64,000 nucleotides of DNA from Spirochaetales bacterium (GTDB taxonomy: Bacteria > Spirochaetota > Spirochaetia > SZUA-6 > DRHE01), in assembly GCA_030615505.1 (NCBI GenBank), contig JAUWZD010000001.1, forward strand, positions 40,150 through 104,149, read 5' to 3'. Positions within the stretch are counted from its first letter, which is position 1, and every line of letters starts with the position of its first letter. Below, in pieces: positions 9,843-20,471 of the stretch. Under the pieces are notes generated by a model, which had not been told where the DNA came from, ran no database searches, and saw only the letters and a program-made list of their open reading frames with translations. A program made the position numbers and the translations under genes.

Positions 9843-11099
9843 GTGAGGAAGGATATGACAGATATTTTTGATAAATGCTACGGCAGTGAAGGATACTTCG
9901 GCTACTTTAGAGCGAAAAATGACATGTACTTTACTCAACCTGTACTGGAGGGAATTCCAGGTCCCCGAATGAAGTTCCAGGGCAAAAAGGTCATTATGTG
10001 GGCAATAAATAACTACACCGGACTTGCCGGAAATGAAGATGTAAAGAATGCGGTCCGAAAATCCTTAGAGTCGTGGGGCACATTTTCTCCAATGGGTTCA
10101 CGCATGCTTACGGGGAATACGGAAAAACACATTGACTTAGAAAAGAAACTGGCACAATTTTTACAGAAACCGGCAGCCGTGCTCTTCAATTATGGATACC
10201 TGGGTGTTATAGGCACCATATCAGCCCTGGTGGGAAGAGACGATCAAATTCTTATGGATAAACTCTCCCATGCTTCAATAGTGGATGGGACAATTCTTGC
10301 TTCAATGGGAAAGCGTTTCAGGCCTTTTAAACACAATGATATGGATAATCTTGAATTCCACCTAAAAGCAGCCAATAAAGAACGGAAGGGCGGTCTCCTG
10401 ATTGTTATCGAGGGCGTCTACGGCATGCGGGGAGACCTTGCCGACTTGAAGAGCATCTGTGCGTTAAAAGAAAAGTACGAAGCACGGCTCTTTGTTGATG
10501 ATGCCCATGGATTCGGTGTTATGGGTGAAAATGGACGGGGCGCCGGCGAACATTTCGGTGTCCAGGACAAAATCGATCTCTATTTCGGGACTTTTGCCAA
10601 AGCATTTGCCGCTATCGGTGGTGTAACTGCCGGAGAAGAGAAACCTGTGGATTATATCAGGTATAATGCACGAACCTATGTGTTTGCCAAAAGCCTGCCA
10701 ATGATCTTTGTTGATGCTATTAACGCCTCACTTGATGTAATGATCAAAAAGCCGGAGCTGCGACAGCGAGCCTGGACTGTAGCAAAGCAGCTCCAGCAGG
10801 GATTGGTGGACCTGGGTTATGATATCGGCGATACGCAGTCGCCTATCACGCCCGTCTATGTCCCTGCAGGAAGTGCAGAAACCGCAATGTCTATGATGAG
10901 AATGCTCAGAGAGGACTATGGCGTTTTTGTATCGGCGGTAATCTACCCGGTTGTTCCGCATGGAGTTGTGCTTTTCCGGATGATTCCCACAGCATCACAT
11001 TCGGATGAGGATGTGAAAGATACTCTATCTGCATTTAAGAATCTTCGTGACAGACTGAAACTTGATTTGACACAAAAGCCATCAAGGGCCAATAAGTAG
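9843..11099 (+). CDS. Alpha-oxoamine synthase family PLP enzyme (AONS/KBL/serine palmitoyltransferase-like)
   Basis: NNYTGL, GSRMLTGN, VDDAHGFGVMGENGRG and FGTFAKAFAAIGG motifs. Confidence 0.8.
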   Translation: MRKDMTDIFDKCYGSEGYFGYFRAKNDMYFTQPVLEGIPGPRMKFQGKKVIMWAINNYTGLAGNEDVKNAVRKSLESWGTFSPMGSRMLTGNTEKHIDLEKKLAQFLQKPAAVLFNYGYLGVIGTISALVGRDDQILMDKLSHASIVDGTILASMGKRFRPFKHNDMDNLEFHLKAANKERKGGLLIVIEGVYGMRGDLADLKSICALKEKYEARLFVDDAHGFGVMGENGRGAGEHFGVQDKIDLYFGTFAKAFAAIGGVTAGEEKPVDYIRYNARTYVFAKSLPMIFVDAINASLDVMIKKPELRQRAWTVAKQLQQGLVDLGYDIGDTQSPITPVYVPAGSAETAMSMMRMLREDYGVFVSAVIYPVVPHGVVLFRMIPTASHSDEDVKDTLSAFKNLRDRLKLDLTQKPSRANK

Positions 11100-11100
11100 T

Positions 11101-11805
11101 CTAACCTTTGAGAGGCCTCGTATGGATTCCGCATTCACCTCCGCATTTACTGGTACCTGACCAGCGACCCGCTCTCTCATCCGGATCTTTGGTTATACGA
11201 GTACACGGGGCGCAGCCCAAAGAGCGGTATCCTTCAGCATAAAGAGGATTTACATCTACCCGATTAAGAGCAAGATACTGCCATACTTCACGTTCTTTCC
11301 ATATAAGAATGGGGTTAAGTTTAATAAGACCTTCATCCCGTTCCTCTACCTCCTGAAAGTCTACACGGGTGCGTCCTTCAGTACATCGTAATCCCGTAAC
11401 CCAGCACCGCACATTCATCTCATCGATGGCCCAGCGTATTGGCTTTACTTTTAAGATATCACAGCATTGATCAGGATCCGTCTCATAAAGATTAGAAGGA
11501 ATTTCCTCAGTATTTTTATATACTTTCAATTCAGGGTATTTAGCAACTTCATCTTTCATGAATTGAACCGTTTCCGGAGGTTTAAAGCGGGTTGTTATAA
11601 TGAAACCGCGAATATTGGGGCTCACTCTTTTTGCAAGGTGCCAAACGGCAACAGAGTCTTTACCGAGGCTGTTGGCAACTACTAACGAATCACCAAAATT
11701 TTCATAGGCTCTTTCTATCAGCGAAAGGGAGTGATCTACTTTTTCTTTGAAATTCTTAGTCTCTACCAGTGATTGGATGTCTGTCTGTTTCACTAATTCG
11801 ATCAT
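11101..11805 (-). CDS. cysH: Phosphoadenylyl/adenylyl-sulfate reductase family protein with Fe-S type cysteine motifs
   Basis: SLGKDSVAVWHL PP-loop, CCDILKVKPI, LGCAPCTR, C-terminal ECGIHTRPLKG. Confidence 0.82.
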   Translation of the reverse strand: MIELVKQTDIQSLVETKNFKEKVDHSLSLIERAYENFGDSLVVANSLGKDSVAVWHLAKRVSPNIRGFIITTRFKPPETVQFMKDEVAKYPELKVYKNTEEIPSNLYETDPDQCCDILKVKPIRWAIDEMNVRCWVTGLRCTEGRTRVDFQEVEERDEGLIKLNPILIWKEREVWQYLALNRVDVNPLYAEGYRSLGCAPCTRITKDPDERAGRWSGTSKCGGECGIHTRPLKG

Positions 11806-12046
11806 AAATATTCCCCTTATATGAAGACATTATATTTAATATTAATTACTCCTATTATTTGGTCAATTCGTAATGCTCAAAACCCGATGAAATTCCTTTT
11901 ATAGGACTCAAATAAATCAAAATATGCAAAAAAAGTAGTTTATTTTGTAATTCTGTTGTGAATATTTGAAGATAATATTCATTTTATCGGGATATAATAC
12001 TTGTTCTTTAAACAATTATAGTATATTATTTTTATATTGTATAGTA

Positions 12047-12709
12047 ATGGAAAGTGATAAAAAAAAGACCATCCTGGAAGTCGGTAAACGGCTGTTTACC
12101 GATTATGGCTACAGAGATGTTAATATTGAACGAATATCCAAAGAAGCCGGTCTAAGCACGGGAAGCTTTTATAATTATTTTCCAGGCAAGGAGTCTTTTT
12201 ACGCAGAAATACTCGATACAATAGAAAAGCATGGAATACAGGAAGCAGAGCGTATCGTTTCGCGCCTCCGCTCACCCTTAAACCGATTAAAGGCTCTCTA
12301 CCGCTTTACAACCCTGGGAATAAAAAGAAGTAAGATTCTCCGCGGTATTTTGACAAATGATGAAAAATATATATTTCCCGGCTCAGAAGAACGGCATAAT
12401 CGTGCAGAGAGCCTGCGCACACATATTGAGAAGATGATCGGCGATATCATCAAGGACGGCGCTAAAAAGAGAGTCTTCCGTTCGGGACTTTTCAAAAATC
12501 CTAAACTCATGGTGATAGCCATTTACGACACCATTCTGATGCATTACGAGAATGAGAATATCGAAGAACTCATGGATGACATTCTTCTCCTTATCGAAAG
12601 GGGACTTAAGCGGCGCCTGCGTTTGAGACATCGGGACGAACGGATCGATAGGCGCATCGGGCGCATTGATAGAAACAGGTCTTCAGATAGGAGAATTAGC
12701 GGCCTTTAA
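12047..12709 (+). CDS. TetR/AcrR-family transcriptional regulator
   Basis: TILEVGKRLFTDYGYRDVNIERISKEAGLSTGSFYNYFPGKESF helix-turn-helix; internal ATG (M28 of the listed ORF) fits better than the upstream start. Confidence 0.85.
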   Translation: MESDKKKTILEVGKRLFTDYGYRDVNIERISKEAGLSTGSFYNYFPGKESFYAEILDTIEKHGIQEAERIVSRLRSPLNRLKALYRFTTLGIKRSKILRGILTNDEKYIFPGSEERHNRAESLRTHIEKMIGDIIKDGAKKRVFRSGLFKNPKLMVIAIYDTILMHYENENIEELMDDILLLIERGLKRRLRLRHRDERIDRRIGRIDRNRSSDRRISGL

Positions 12710-12714
12710 GGTCT

Positions 12715-13806
12715 CTAATCCTTAATCCGGCTCAAGAAAAGTGTCTTTAACATCCAGTTGGGAAGCGGCTTTTCCGGATTGCGTTTTTTCAGGTTCAAAT
12801 ATAAGCCCAACTTTTTTACTATCGGAATCTTATAGGTTTCAACAAATTCGATTAAGGTTCCATCAGGATCTTCAATGTAGCTGAAATGACCGGAAGCATC
12901 ACCCATATCAAATGAAGTAGAACTATCAACTGTAAAGGGAAAACCCTTTTCCTTACATTCCTCCTGTAGTAATTTCATTCCATGAATATCAAAACAGAGA
13001 TGAATAAATCCCAAATCTCCCCAATAGCGATCAGTAAATATTTTTTTAGGTTTTCTCTTTATTGATTGAATCAGTTCAATCCGGCTGGGACCAAGCCAGC
13101 GGCTGAGGCTGCCCTTTCTTTCCTGCTTATGAGTTAACAGTACTCTTCTTACTTTCTCCCCTCCGCCGTTCAAGGGCTTAAGATCTTGAAAGACTCCGGT
13201 TTCATCATAGATTGTTTCATTATAGCCAAGAATATCCGAATAGAGGGAGCGCGCTTTATCAATATCTGAGACACCGATCATGCAGCCGCAGGCCCCGCCA
13301 GTTTGATGCTTACCCTTAGAAAACCAATGGTCTCCTTTAACGATCTGAAAAATCATACCGAATGGATCTTTTATAAAAAAATGATCATTTCCACCGGGAT
13401 CTTTAGCTACTTCCCCTAAAATATCTACTCCTCTGCTCTTAAGGGTTTCAGAGGATATCTGCACATCGTGTGCCTTGACTCTTACCGCGAATAGACCCAA
13501 ATCACCAGGTTGAAGTGTAAATTTAGGCGCCTGTGGTTCTCGGCTGGTATATTGCCAGATCTCAAATGCGCTGCCGCCCTGAATATTACCTGCCAGTACG
13601 GCATGTCGTCTCTGCGATTTACCTCCCGTATAGGCAAGCATTAAATCGGCAACTCCAGAATCCTCAAAGATGGGTATGTCCATGCCAAAATTCAATCGAT
13701 ACCACCTGAAGGCATTTGCTAAATCAGGCACACCGATTCCGATCTGCTGTATTCCGCTGATAATTTTTGTTTCCACGGGTTTCACTTTAACTGTTTCAAT
13801 CCTCAA
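12715..13806 (-). CDS. VOC (glyoxalase/extradiol dioxygenase-like) family protein, two-domain
   Basis: Repeated VOC modules (IGVPDLANAFRWYRLNFG..., IGVSDIDKARSLYSDILGY..., SYIEDPDGTLIEFVE). Confidence 0.78.
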   Translation of the reverse strand: MRIETVKVKPVETKIISGIQQIGIGVPDLANAFRWYRLNFGMDIPIFEDSGVADLMLAYTGGKSQRRHAVLAGNIQGGSAFEIWQYTSREPQAPKFTLQPGDLGLFAVRVKAHDVQISSETLKSRGVDILGEVAKDPGGNDHFFIKDPFGMIFQIVKGDHWFSKGKHQTGGACGCMIGVSDIDKARSLYSDILGYNETIYDETGVFQDLKPLNGGGEKVRRVLLTHKQERKGSLSRWLGPSRIELIQSIKRKPKKIFTDRYWGDLGFIHLCFDIHGMKLLQEECKEKGFPFTVDSSTSFDMGDASGHFSYIEDPDGTLIEFVETYKIPIVKKLGLYLNLKKRNPEKPLPNWMLKTLFLSRIKD

Positions 13807-14458
13807 CTATTAAGTTAGCAAGTTCGTCAGTGTCATCAGGCTTTATGGGGAAATGATCTTTCAGTAATTCACCGCAGCGCTTAACCGCATTGCATATAGC
13901 CTGACTCTGACGATGTTCTTTTATGCCGGTAATCACCATATTCACAATTTCCTGCCACACAGAAGTATCAAGCTTGTCATTGATACCCTTATCCGCCAGA
14001 ATCCAGGCCTTTCGCTCAAACACGGAAATAAAAATCAGTATTCCCGTTTGATCTTTAGTCCTGTTGAGCCCCTTTTTGAAAAAAGAGGTTAAGGCTGCCT
14101 CTTCTACTTCTTCTTTCATTTCATCAGCGGAAATGAAGAGACGTTTTAAAGCAGGAATCCTCTTTATGATTTCATGGCAGATCAAAAAAGAGATACCGAA
14201 AATAGTAGGAAAGATCCATAAATCAAAGATAGTAAAACCTCCCCATCTTCTCTGTATGCTTATTACTGCCGTAATGATAATGGCGATTATAAAGCTGACC
14301 GTAATACCGCCTGTCATGTTTGAAAGGGGATAGTGATAACTCGATGAAACCACCATTGGCACAATTTCACCGGAGGTAATCTTTTCTACCCCTTGAACAC
14401 TCTGTATGATTTGCTTTCTCTCATCCTCTGATAGAAAGGATTCAGTCAGATTTTTCAT
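13796..14458 (-). CDS. TPM-domain protein
   Basis: ERKQIIQSVQGVEKITSGEIVPMVV...GILIFISVFERKAWILADKGI pattern; beside a second TPM gene. Confidence 0.7.
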   Translation of the reverse strand: MKNLTESFLSEDERKQIIQSVQGVEKITSGEIVPMVVSSSYHYPLSNMTGGITVSFIIAIIITAVISIQRRWGGFTIFDLWIFPTIFGISFLICHEIIKRIPALKRLFISADEMKEEVEEAALTSFFKKGLNRTKDQTGILIFISVFERKAWILADKGINDKLDTSVWQEIVNMVITGIKEHRQSQAICNAVKRCGELLKDHFPIKPDDTDELANLIVED

Positions 14459-14503
14459 AATATACTACCCTCAATTCATACTATATATGTGCGCTGTGTC
14501 AGG

Positions 14504-15373
14504 CTACCAGCCGCCCGAAGCGCCCCCGCCGCCGAAACCTCCTCCACCTCCGCTGAAGCCGCCGCTGCCGAATCCACCTCCGAAACCGCTTCTTCCGCTC
14601 CTGCGGCCGTATCCAATACCGGGAAAAAAATACATGCCCGGAAGGATTAAGCCCCCTAAAAATCCAAAGGGAATCATGACTAAAAGCATGGTAAGTCCCA
14701 GGGATAGAGAAAACCAGGCTACCAGCGGGAGAAGTATGGCGCCCGCCGCAGCCCCAATAATGCGCCTTTTGGATCCCAGCATAGAAATAACGATAAGCAG
14801 TATTATGAAGGGCATGAGACTGCCTCTTGAGAGTCTGCGAGTTGCTGTTACGGTGGTTTTCCCGCTGCCCTCATATTCGCCTTTCACCGCTTGAACAATT
14901 GCATCCACTCCCATAATGAATCCCTCATTAAAGCGGCCGGCTTCAAAGTTGGGACGGATTTCATAATCGATAATGCGTCCTGCCAGAAGGTCGGTCAAGC
15001 GGCCCTCAAGACCATATCCGACCTCTATTCTGACCTTACGGTCATTTTTAGAAACGAGCAGAAGCAATCCATTGTCGTATTCCTTCTGTCCGATTTCCCA
15101 CTCTTCCGCCACACGAATGGAGTACTCCTCCAGGGGCTCGCCTTCCAGGGAGGGTATAGTCAACACAACTAATTGAGTAGAATCCGACTCTTCTAAGGAT
15201 TTCAGTTTTGAATCAAGCTGGGACTCTGTGGATCCGGATATCATGTCGGCGTAATCGTTCACCCTGCCCCTGAGGCGAGGCACATCAAGGGCCAGGAGTA
15301 AGGGAGCTATGAGGAGCTGAATAAGGAAAAAAAACGTCCAGACCAGAAATTTATTCGATGTCTGCCGGTTCAT
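14504..15373 (-). CDS. TPM-domain (YgcG-like) membrane protein with glycine-rich C-terminus
   Basis: LVVLTIPSLEGEPLEEYSIRVAEEWEIGQKEYDNGLLLLVSKNDRKVRIEVGYGLEG; tail GGGFGSGGFSGGGGGFGGGGASGGW. Confidence 0.85.
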   Translation of the reverse strand: MNRQTSNKFLVWTFFFLIQLLIAPLLLALDVPRLRGRVNDYADMISGSTESQLDSKLKSLEESDSTQLVVLTIPSLEGEPLEEYSIRVAEEWEIGQKEYDNGLLLLVSKNDRKVRIEVGYGLEGRLTDLLAGRIIDYEIRPNFEAGRFNEGFIMGVDAIVQAVKGEYEGSGKTTVTATRRLSRGSLMPFIILLIVISMLGSKRRIIGAAAGAILLPLVAWFSLSLGLTMLLVMIPFGFLGGLILPGMYFFPGIGYGRRSGRSGFGGGFGSGGFSGGGGGFGGGGASGGW

Positions 15374-15972
15374 TAAAATTTCACTTCCGGTACGGTTTGT
15401 GCGGCTTCATCGGCCTTGAAATATTCCTTTCTCTCAAGATTTAACATGATGTTGTTAGTAATAGAGTTGGGAAATCTTCTGATTGAGAAATTGAACTTTT
15501 CAACAGCCGCATTATACCGCTGCCTGGCAACACTTATCCTGTTTTCCGTGCCCTCAAGTTGATGCTGCAAGTCTCTGAAATTCTGATTCGCCTTGAGGTC
15601 AGGATACCGCTCAACAACCACCATGAGGCGCGCCAGTGAAGAGGAAAGTGCTCCCTGGGCAGCCTGGAATTTCGCTATGGCATCGGGGTCACTCAGGCTC
15701 TCCGGAGACAACTGAATCGAGGTAGCCTTTGCCCTTGCCTCAATGACCGCCTGCAGAGTTTCCTTTTCATGCGCAGCATATCCCTTGACTACCTCCACCA
15801 GATTAGGAATCAGGTCCGCCCGCCGCTGAAGTTGGGATTCAAGGTCCCCCCAGGCCTTAAAAACGGCTTCGTCATTCCTCTGCATGGTATTGTAACCGCA
15901 TCCGGTAAAAAGCCCTACTGCGAATAAAATAATCAACCAATTAATCCATCGCCTGTACATATTTACCTCCAT
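15373..15972 (-). CDS. LemA family protein
   Basis: [49 protein letters not shown]; lipobox-like N-terminus. Confidence 0.9.
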   Translation of the reverse strand: MEVNMYRRWINWLIILFAVGLFTGCGYNTMQRNDEAVFKAWGDLESQLQRRADLIPNLVEVVKGYAAHEKETLQAVIEARAKATSIQLSPESLSDPDAIAKFQAAQGALSSSLARLMVVVERYPDLKANQNFRDLQHQLEGTENRISVARQRYNAAVEKFNFSIRRFPNSITNNIMLNLERKEYFKADEAAQTVPEVKF

Positions 15973-16127
15973 ATTGAGAATGCTAATCGTATACTTTTTA
16001 AACTAAGGTTAATGTAAAGATTAAGAAGAGGATAGGCAAGAGTTTAACTTGAAAAAGCCCTTTAGAATGTTAAGGTTGAAATCGATGACAGCTTTTGTAT
16101 TTTGTACCCATCTGTTTTACACTAGTT

Positions 16128-18458
16128 TTAGACAGTGTTAATAGCTTTATGTATTACCTTGCTGAGCTCTTCAATTTCATAGGGTTTGGTAATAACATCC
16201 TTAAAACCATATTTCTTATAATCAGCCATTATAGGATCATTGGAATAACCGCTTGAAACAATTGTTATAATTTCAGGGTCTATTTTAAGCAATTCATTGA
16301 TTGTCTCCTTGCCGCCCATTCCTCCTGGAATGGTTAAATCCAGGATTACGACATCAAAGGGATTATTGGATTCCTTTGACTTTTTGTACAATTCTATGGC
16401 GTCGTTTCCATCTCTGACAACAGTTGCTTCATATCCAACTCTCTTAAGCATATCTGTTACAACCCTTCCTACTATCTCTTCATCCTCCATTACCAGAACT
16501 CTTCCCTGACCTGAAATGGGTTTCGCTTTCTTATCGTTTTTTATCAGGGCTTTTTTCCGTATAGATGGAAGATAAATATGAACGATAGTTCCCTTTCTCA
16601 CTTCAGAGTCAACTGCAATATATCCATCATGCTGTTTAATTATGGAGTAAGATGTAGCAAGCCCAAGGCCGCTTCCCTTCTGCTTTGTTGTAAAATATGG
16701 ATCAAATATCTTGGCAAGGTGGTTTTCGGGGATTCCAATTCCCTGATCTTTTATGGTGATTTTAACATATTTCCCATCTTTTAAGGGCAGATTGTCTTCT
16801 TTTTTAACGATAGTATTTTTTGCAGTTACCTGGCTATTTCCACCCTCAGGCATAGCATGCTTGGCATTAATGATTATATTGTGAATTACCTGACTTATCT
16901 GCCCTTCATCCACTTCAACAGGCCAGAGATTATCCGGTAAGAAAAAATCACACCTGACATTAGAACCACTGAGGGCAAAATTAACGGTATTCTTTATTAA
17001 TTCAACAATATAGGTTGTTTTTTTAATTGGCTCTCCACCTTTAGCAAAGGTAAGCAATTTATACGTAAGATCTTTTGCTCGCAGGGAGGCTTTCGCTGCC
17101 ATGGTTAGATTTTTAAATACTTCATCTCCAGGGGATACTACGAGCTTAGCAAGAGAGATATTACCCATAATAGCAGTTAGCAGATTATTAAAATCATGAG
17201 CTATACCACCTGCAAGAGTGCCAATTGATTCAAGTTTCCTAACTTTTAGAAGCTCCTGTTCCAGATGCTTCTGTTCAGTAACGTCTTTCGACATTAACAC
17301 AAATCCAATTAAATTATCTTCAGTATCCCATATACCGGATACTACAGATTCAATAAAGCGAGTTCCCTGTTTCTTTTTTTGTTCAAAAGAATATTTATAT
17401 TCATTTCGTTTTCTAACTCTTTCTATAGCCCTTTCAAAATGAACGGGATCTATTATCTTTATATCATAAAGGGTTCGACCAATGATATCTTCTGCTCTGT
17501 GTCTAAAAATCTTTTGAGCCATTGGATTATAATATCGAATATGAAAATCGAGATCTGTAGCAATAATGGCCATATCTATGGAGGACCGCAAGATATTGTC
17601 CAGGTATACTTTTTTCTCGCTTAGATTCTTTAGAGTCTCCTCCAGCATCCCCTCTTTTTCTCTTATAATTTGCTTTAAAGTTCCTATGTATGCGCTCTCC
17701 AATCCCTTGATGATATCGTACTGGGTAACCAGACCTGCGATTTTGCCTTCTTTATCAACAACGACCAATCTACGTATTTTTTCCTTATTCATAATCATTG
17801 CAGCATCATGAACAGGTGCGTCAGAGGATATAGTTCTTATCGGATGGCTCATTACTTCTTCGATTTTAATAGCCCCTGTATCGATTCCCCGATGCAATAA
17901 TCCGGTTACATCACGCTCGGTTAATACCCCGACAGGAGACTGATTTTCTTCAACGATTATACAACTGATCGAACGATCGACCATAGTTGAGATGGCTTTA
18001 TGAACCAAACACCCCTTTTTAACGGTTAGTACTATTTTTGTCATTATTTTGGCTATGTTCTTGATCTCTACAAAATATTCTAAACCGAGATTGTTAAGGA
18101 TATCAGTAAGAGTAACCACACCAATAAGCTCATCATTTGAATTTACTATTACAAGGTGCCGTATTCTGTTAACTGCCAGTAGATTGTATGCTTTATAGAT
18201 ATTGATATCGCTCTGTGCAGTAATAACCGGTTTGCTCATTAATTCCTTTATTTCACGTTTCTCCAAGTTGGCTGCCTGATTAATGGTCCGAACAATATCT
18301 CTCTCCGTAAATATTCCCAGCGGCTTTTTATCTCGGACCACCAAAAGGCAACTGATTATTTTTCTCTTCATGATTGAGACTGCTTCTGAAATGGGAATCT
18401 CAGGTGATACCGTAATGACTTTTGAGGTTAATATCTCCTGGATTGAGTTTTTGGTCAT
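16128..18458 (-). CDS. CBS(x4)-PAS-hybrid sensor histidine kinase with C-terminal receiver domain
   Basis: Four CBS-like repeats, PAS, GIAHDFNNLLTAIMGN H-box, GSGLGLATSYSI G2 box, receiver (RVLVMEDEE...VVILDLTIPGGMGG). Confidence 0.88.
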   Translation of the reverse strand: MTKNSIQEILTSKVITVSPEIPISEAVSIMKRKIISCLLVVRDKKPLGIFTERDIVRTINQAANLEKREIKELMSKPVITAQSDINIYKAYNLLAVNRIRHLVIVNSNDELIGVVTLTDILNNLGLEYFVEIKNIAKIMTKIVLTVKKGCLVHKAISTMVDRSISCIIVEENQSPVGVLTERDVTGLLHRGIDTGAIKIEEVMSHPIRTISSDAPVHDAAMIMNKEKIRRLVVVDKEGKIAGLVTQYDIIKGLESAYIGTLKQIIREKEGMLEETLKNLSEKKVYLDNILRSSIDMAIIATDLDFHIRYYNPMAQKIFRHRAEDIIGRTLYDIKIIDPVHFERAIERVRKRNEYKYSFEQKKKQGTRFIESVVSGIWDTEDNLIGFVLMSKDVTEQKHLEQELLKVRKLESIGTLAGGIAHDFNNLLTAIMGNISLAKLVVSPGDEVFKNLTMAAKASLRAKDLTYKLLTFAKGGEPIKKTTYIVELIKNTVNFALSGSNVRCDFFLPDNLWPVEVDEGQISQVIHNIIINAKHAMPEGGNSQVTAKNTIVKKEDNLPLKDGKYVKITIKDQGIGIPENHLAKIFDPYFTTKQKGSGLGLATSYSIIKQHDGYIAVDSEVRKGTIVHIYLPSIRKKALIKNDKKAKPISGQGRVLVMEDEEIVGRVVTDMLKRVGYEATVVRDGNDAIELYKKSKESNNPFDVVILDLTIPGGMGGKETINELLKIDPEIITIVSSGYSNDPIMADYKKYGFKDVITKPYEIEELSKVIHKAINTV

Positions 18459-18703
18459 AACCTTCCCGGCAATAATAATTTTACGATCAACCTGTTATAT
18501 AACATAATGAACTATAATATTATCAGATTTTTCGTTTACAAATTTAGCATTAAGCTGTCTTTCTTGCAAGAAGTTAATTTTTAATTAACCAATGCCGGAA
18601 CCACTCTTTTTTGATCTTCAATGCGCACCCAGTATTGACCTTTAAATCGAATCTCTTTAATGTAGACCACATTCGGAAAGAGGTCACAGCGCAGGAGGGC
18701 CGA

Positions 18704-20008
18704 ATGGGTTCGGTTGTATGCAAGTTTGGCGGAAGCTCAGTTGCAGATGCAGATCAGATTAAAAAGATCGGATCAATAATAAGGTCTGACACTAATAGAC
18801 GATTCATAGTGGTCTCCGCGCCCGGGAAGAGACATAAGGACGATCAGAAAATTACCGATCTGCTATATCTCTGCCATGAGCTTGCCGCCCAGGGGCTTGA
18901 TATATCCGAGCCTTTCCATATAGTCAGAGAACGCTACTTGGAGATCGCCTGCGGTCTTAAAAACAGTCTCGATATGCAGGCATTGCTAAAAAAGGTTGAG
19001 CAGAGAATAATCTCAGGCGCATCCATGGATTATGTCGCCTCCAGAGGGGAACACCTCTGTGCCCTTCTGTTAGCGGATTATTTGGGCGCCGCCTTTATCG
19101 ATGCGGCTGAGGTTATAAAATTTCTAAATAATAGTAGAGTCGATGACATTACCTACACATTACTTAAAGAGAGGCTTGGTGAGGAGGGTCTTTACGTAAT
19201 TCCCGGATTTTACGGTTCTACGGAAAAAAATGAAATCAGAACATTTTCCCGGGGAGGTTCGGATATCACCGGCGCAATCGTTGCTAAAGCGGTATCAGCT
19301 AAAGTTTATGAAAACTGGACCGACGTATCCGGGTTTCTAATGTCAGATCCGAGGATAGTCAGCAATCCAAAGCCAATGCGGGAAGTGACCTACAGGGAAA
19401 TTCGAGAGCTGGCCTATATGGGCGCCAATGTTTTCCATGAAGAGGCTATTTTTCCGGTTCACGGGTTAAACATACCAATAAATATCCGGAATACCAACTC
19501 TCCGGATGATCCGGGTACAATGATCGTTGATAAGCGGGATACCGGCGGCGGGATCGTGGTAGGCATTGTGGGCAAGACGAATTTCAGTCTTATTTTCATT
19601 GAGAAGCTGCTCATGAACAGAGAGCTGGGTTTTGGAAGGCGTCTGTTTGAAATTCTGGAAAGCCATGGAATCAGTTTTGAGCACGCTCCTTCAGGGATTG
19701 ACACCATGTCTGTTATAGTCAGGGATGATCAGCTTAAAGGCAAAAAACGAGTACTTATTGAAGACCTCAAGAAAATTTTAAATGCCGACCGGGTGGAGAT
19801 AGAGAATGGCTTTGCCCTGATTACCACAGTAGGAGAAGGCATGGCCTACAGGCCCGGAATTGCTGCACGCCTGTTCACTGCTTTAGCAGAGGTGAACGTA
19901 AATATAAGGATAATCGACCAGGGATCATCAGAGATCAATATCATTGTTGGTGTGGAAGCAAAAGATTATGAGAGGGCTCTGAATGCAATATACCAAGCCT
20001 TCTGCTGA
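18704..20008 (+). CDS. Aspartate kinase with C-terminal ACT domains
   Basis: MGSVVCKFGGSSVADADQ, FSRGGSDITGA, ACT-like C-terminus; probable start M32 of the listed ORF. Confidence 0.87.
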   Translation: MGSVVCKFGGSSVADADQIKKIGSIIRSDTNRRFIVVSAPGKRHKDDQKITDLLYLCHELAAQGLDISEPFHIVRERYLEIACGLKNSLDMQALLKKVEQRIISGASMDYVASRGEHLCALLLADYLGAAFIDAAEVIKFLNNSRVDDITYTLLKERLGEEGLYVIPGFYGSTEKNEIRTFSRGGSDITGAIVAKAVSAKVYENWTDVSGFLMSDPRIVSNPKPMREVTYREIRELAYMGANVFHEEAIFPVHGLNIPINIRNTNSPDDPGTMIVDKRDTGGGIVVGIVGKTNFSLIFIEKLLMNRELGFGRRLFEILESHGISFEHAPSGIDTMSVIVRDDQLKGKKRVLIEDLKKILNADRVEIENGFALITTVGEGMAYRPGIAARLFTALAEVNVNIRIIDQGSSEINIIVGVEAKDYERALNAIYQAFC

Positions 20009-20012
20009 AGTC

Positions 20013-20354
20013 ATGAAGAAACCATTCTCCTGGATTTATATTTTAGAGCTTGAAAACGGTTATTTATATACCGGGTACACGGAAGATCTGGCAGAACGCT
20101 ACAGGAAGCATATAGCCGGCAGGGCAGCGAAATACACGAGGAGTTTTAAACCTGCAAAAATCGCACAGTGCTGGAGGCTCTATGATACCCGGGCCACTGC
20201 CATGAAAGTGGAGGCATTGATCAAGCAGATAAAGAGGAAGGATAAGGAAATTTTAATAGAAAATCCTGAAAAGCTTAAAAATCTTATCCTGGACAAACTT
20301 AACCTTGATATTAAGATTCTAACGTTTAATCCCCAACTCATTGAAATTAAATAA
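20013..20354 (+). CDS. GIY-YIG nuclease-like protein
   Basis: SWIYILELENGYLYTGYTEDLAERYRKHIAGRAAKYTRSFKPAKI. Confidence 0.85.
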   Translation: MKKPFSWIYILELENGYLYTGYTEDLAERYRKHIAGRAAKYTRSFKPAKIAQCWRLYDTRATAMKVEALIKQIKRKDKEILIENPEKLKNLILDKLNLDIKILTFNPQLIEIK

Positions 20355-20471
20355 TAAGTAGCACTTCAGATCCCCTTCCCAAGCAGGGAGATGTCAGACT
20401 CTTCAGGCTGGATCCCTGTGCGCCCGGGTAATTTTAATAACACATCAATTGGACTTGTTATCCCTCGTCGA

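Noticed and set aside
14406-14894. 162-aa + strand proline-rich ORF
   Set aside because: Antisense to the glycine-rich tail of the TPM protein; proline richness is a complement artefact.
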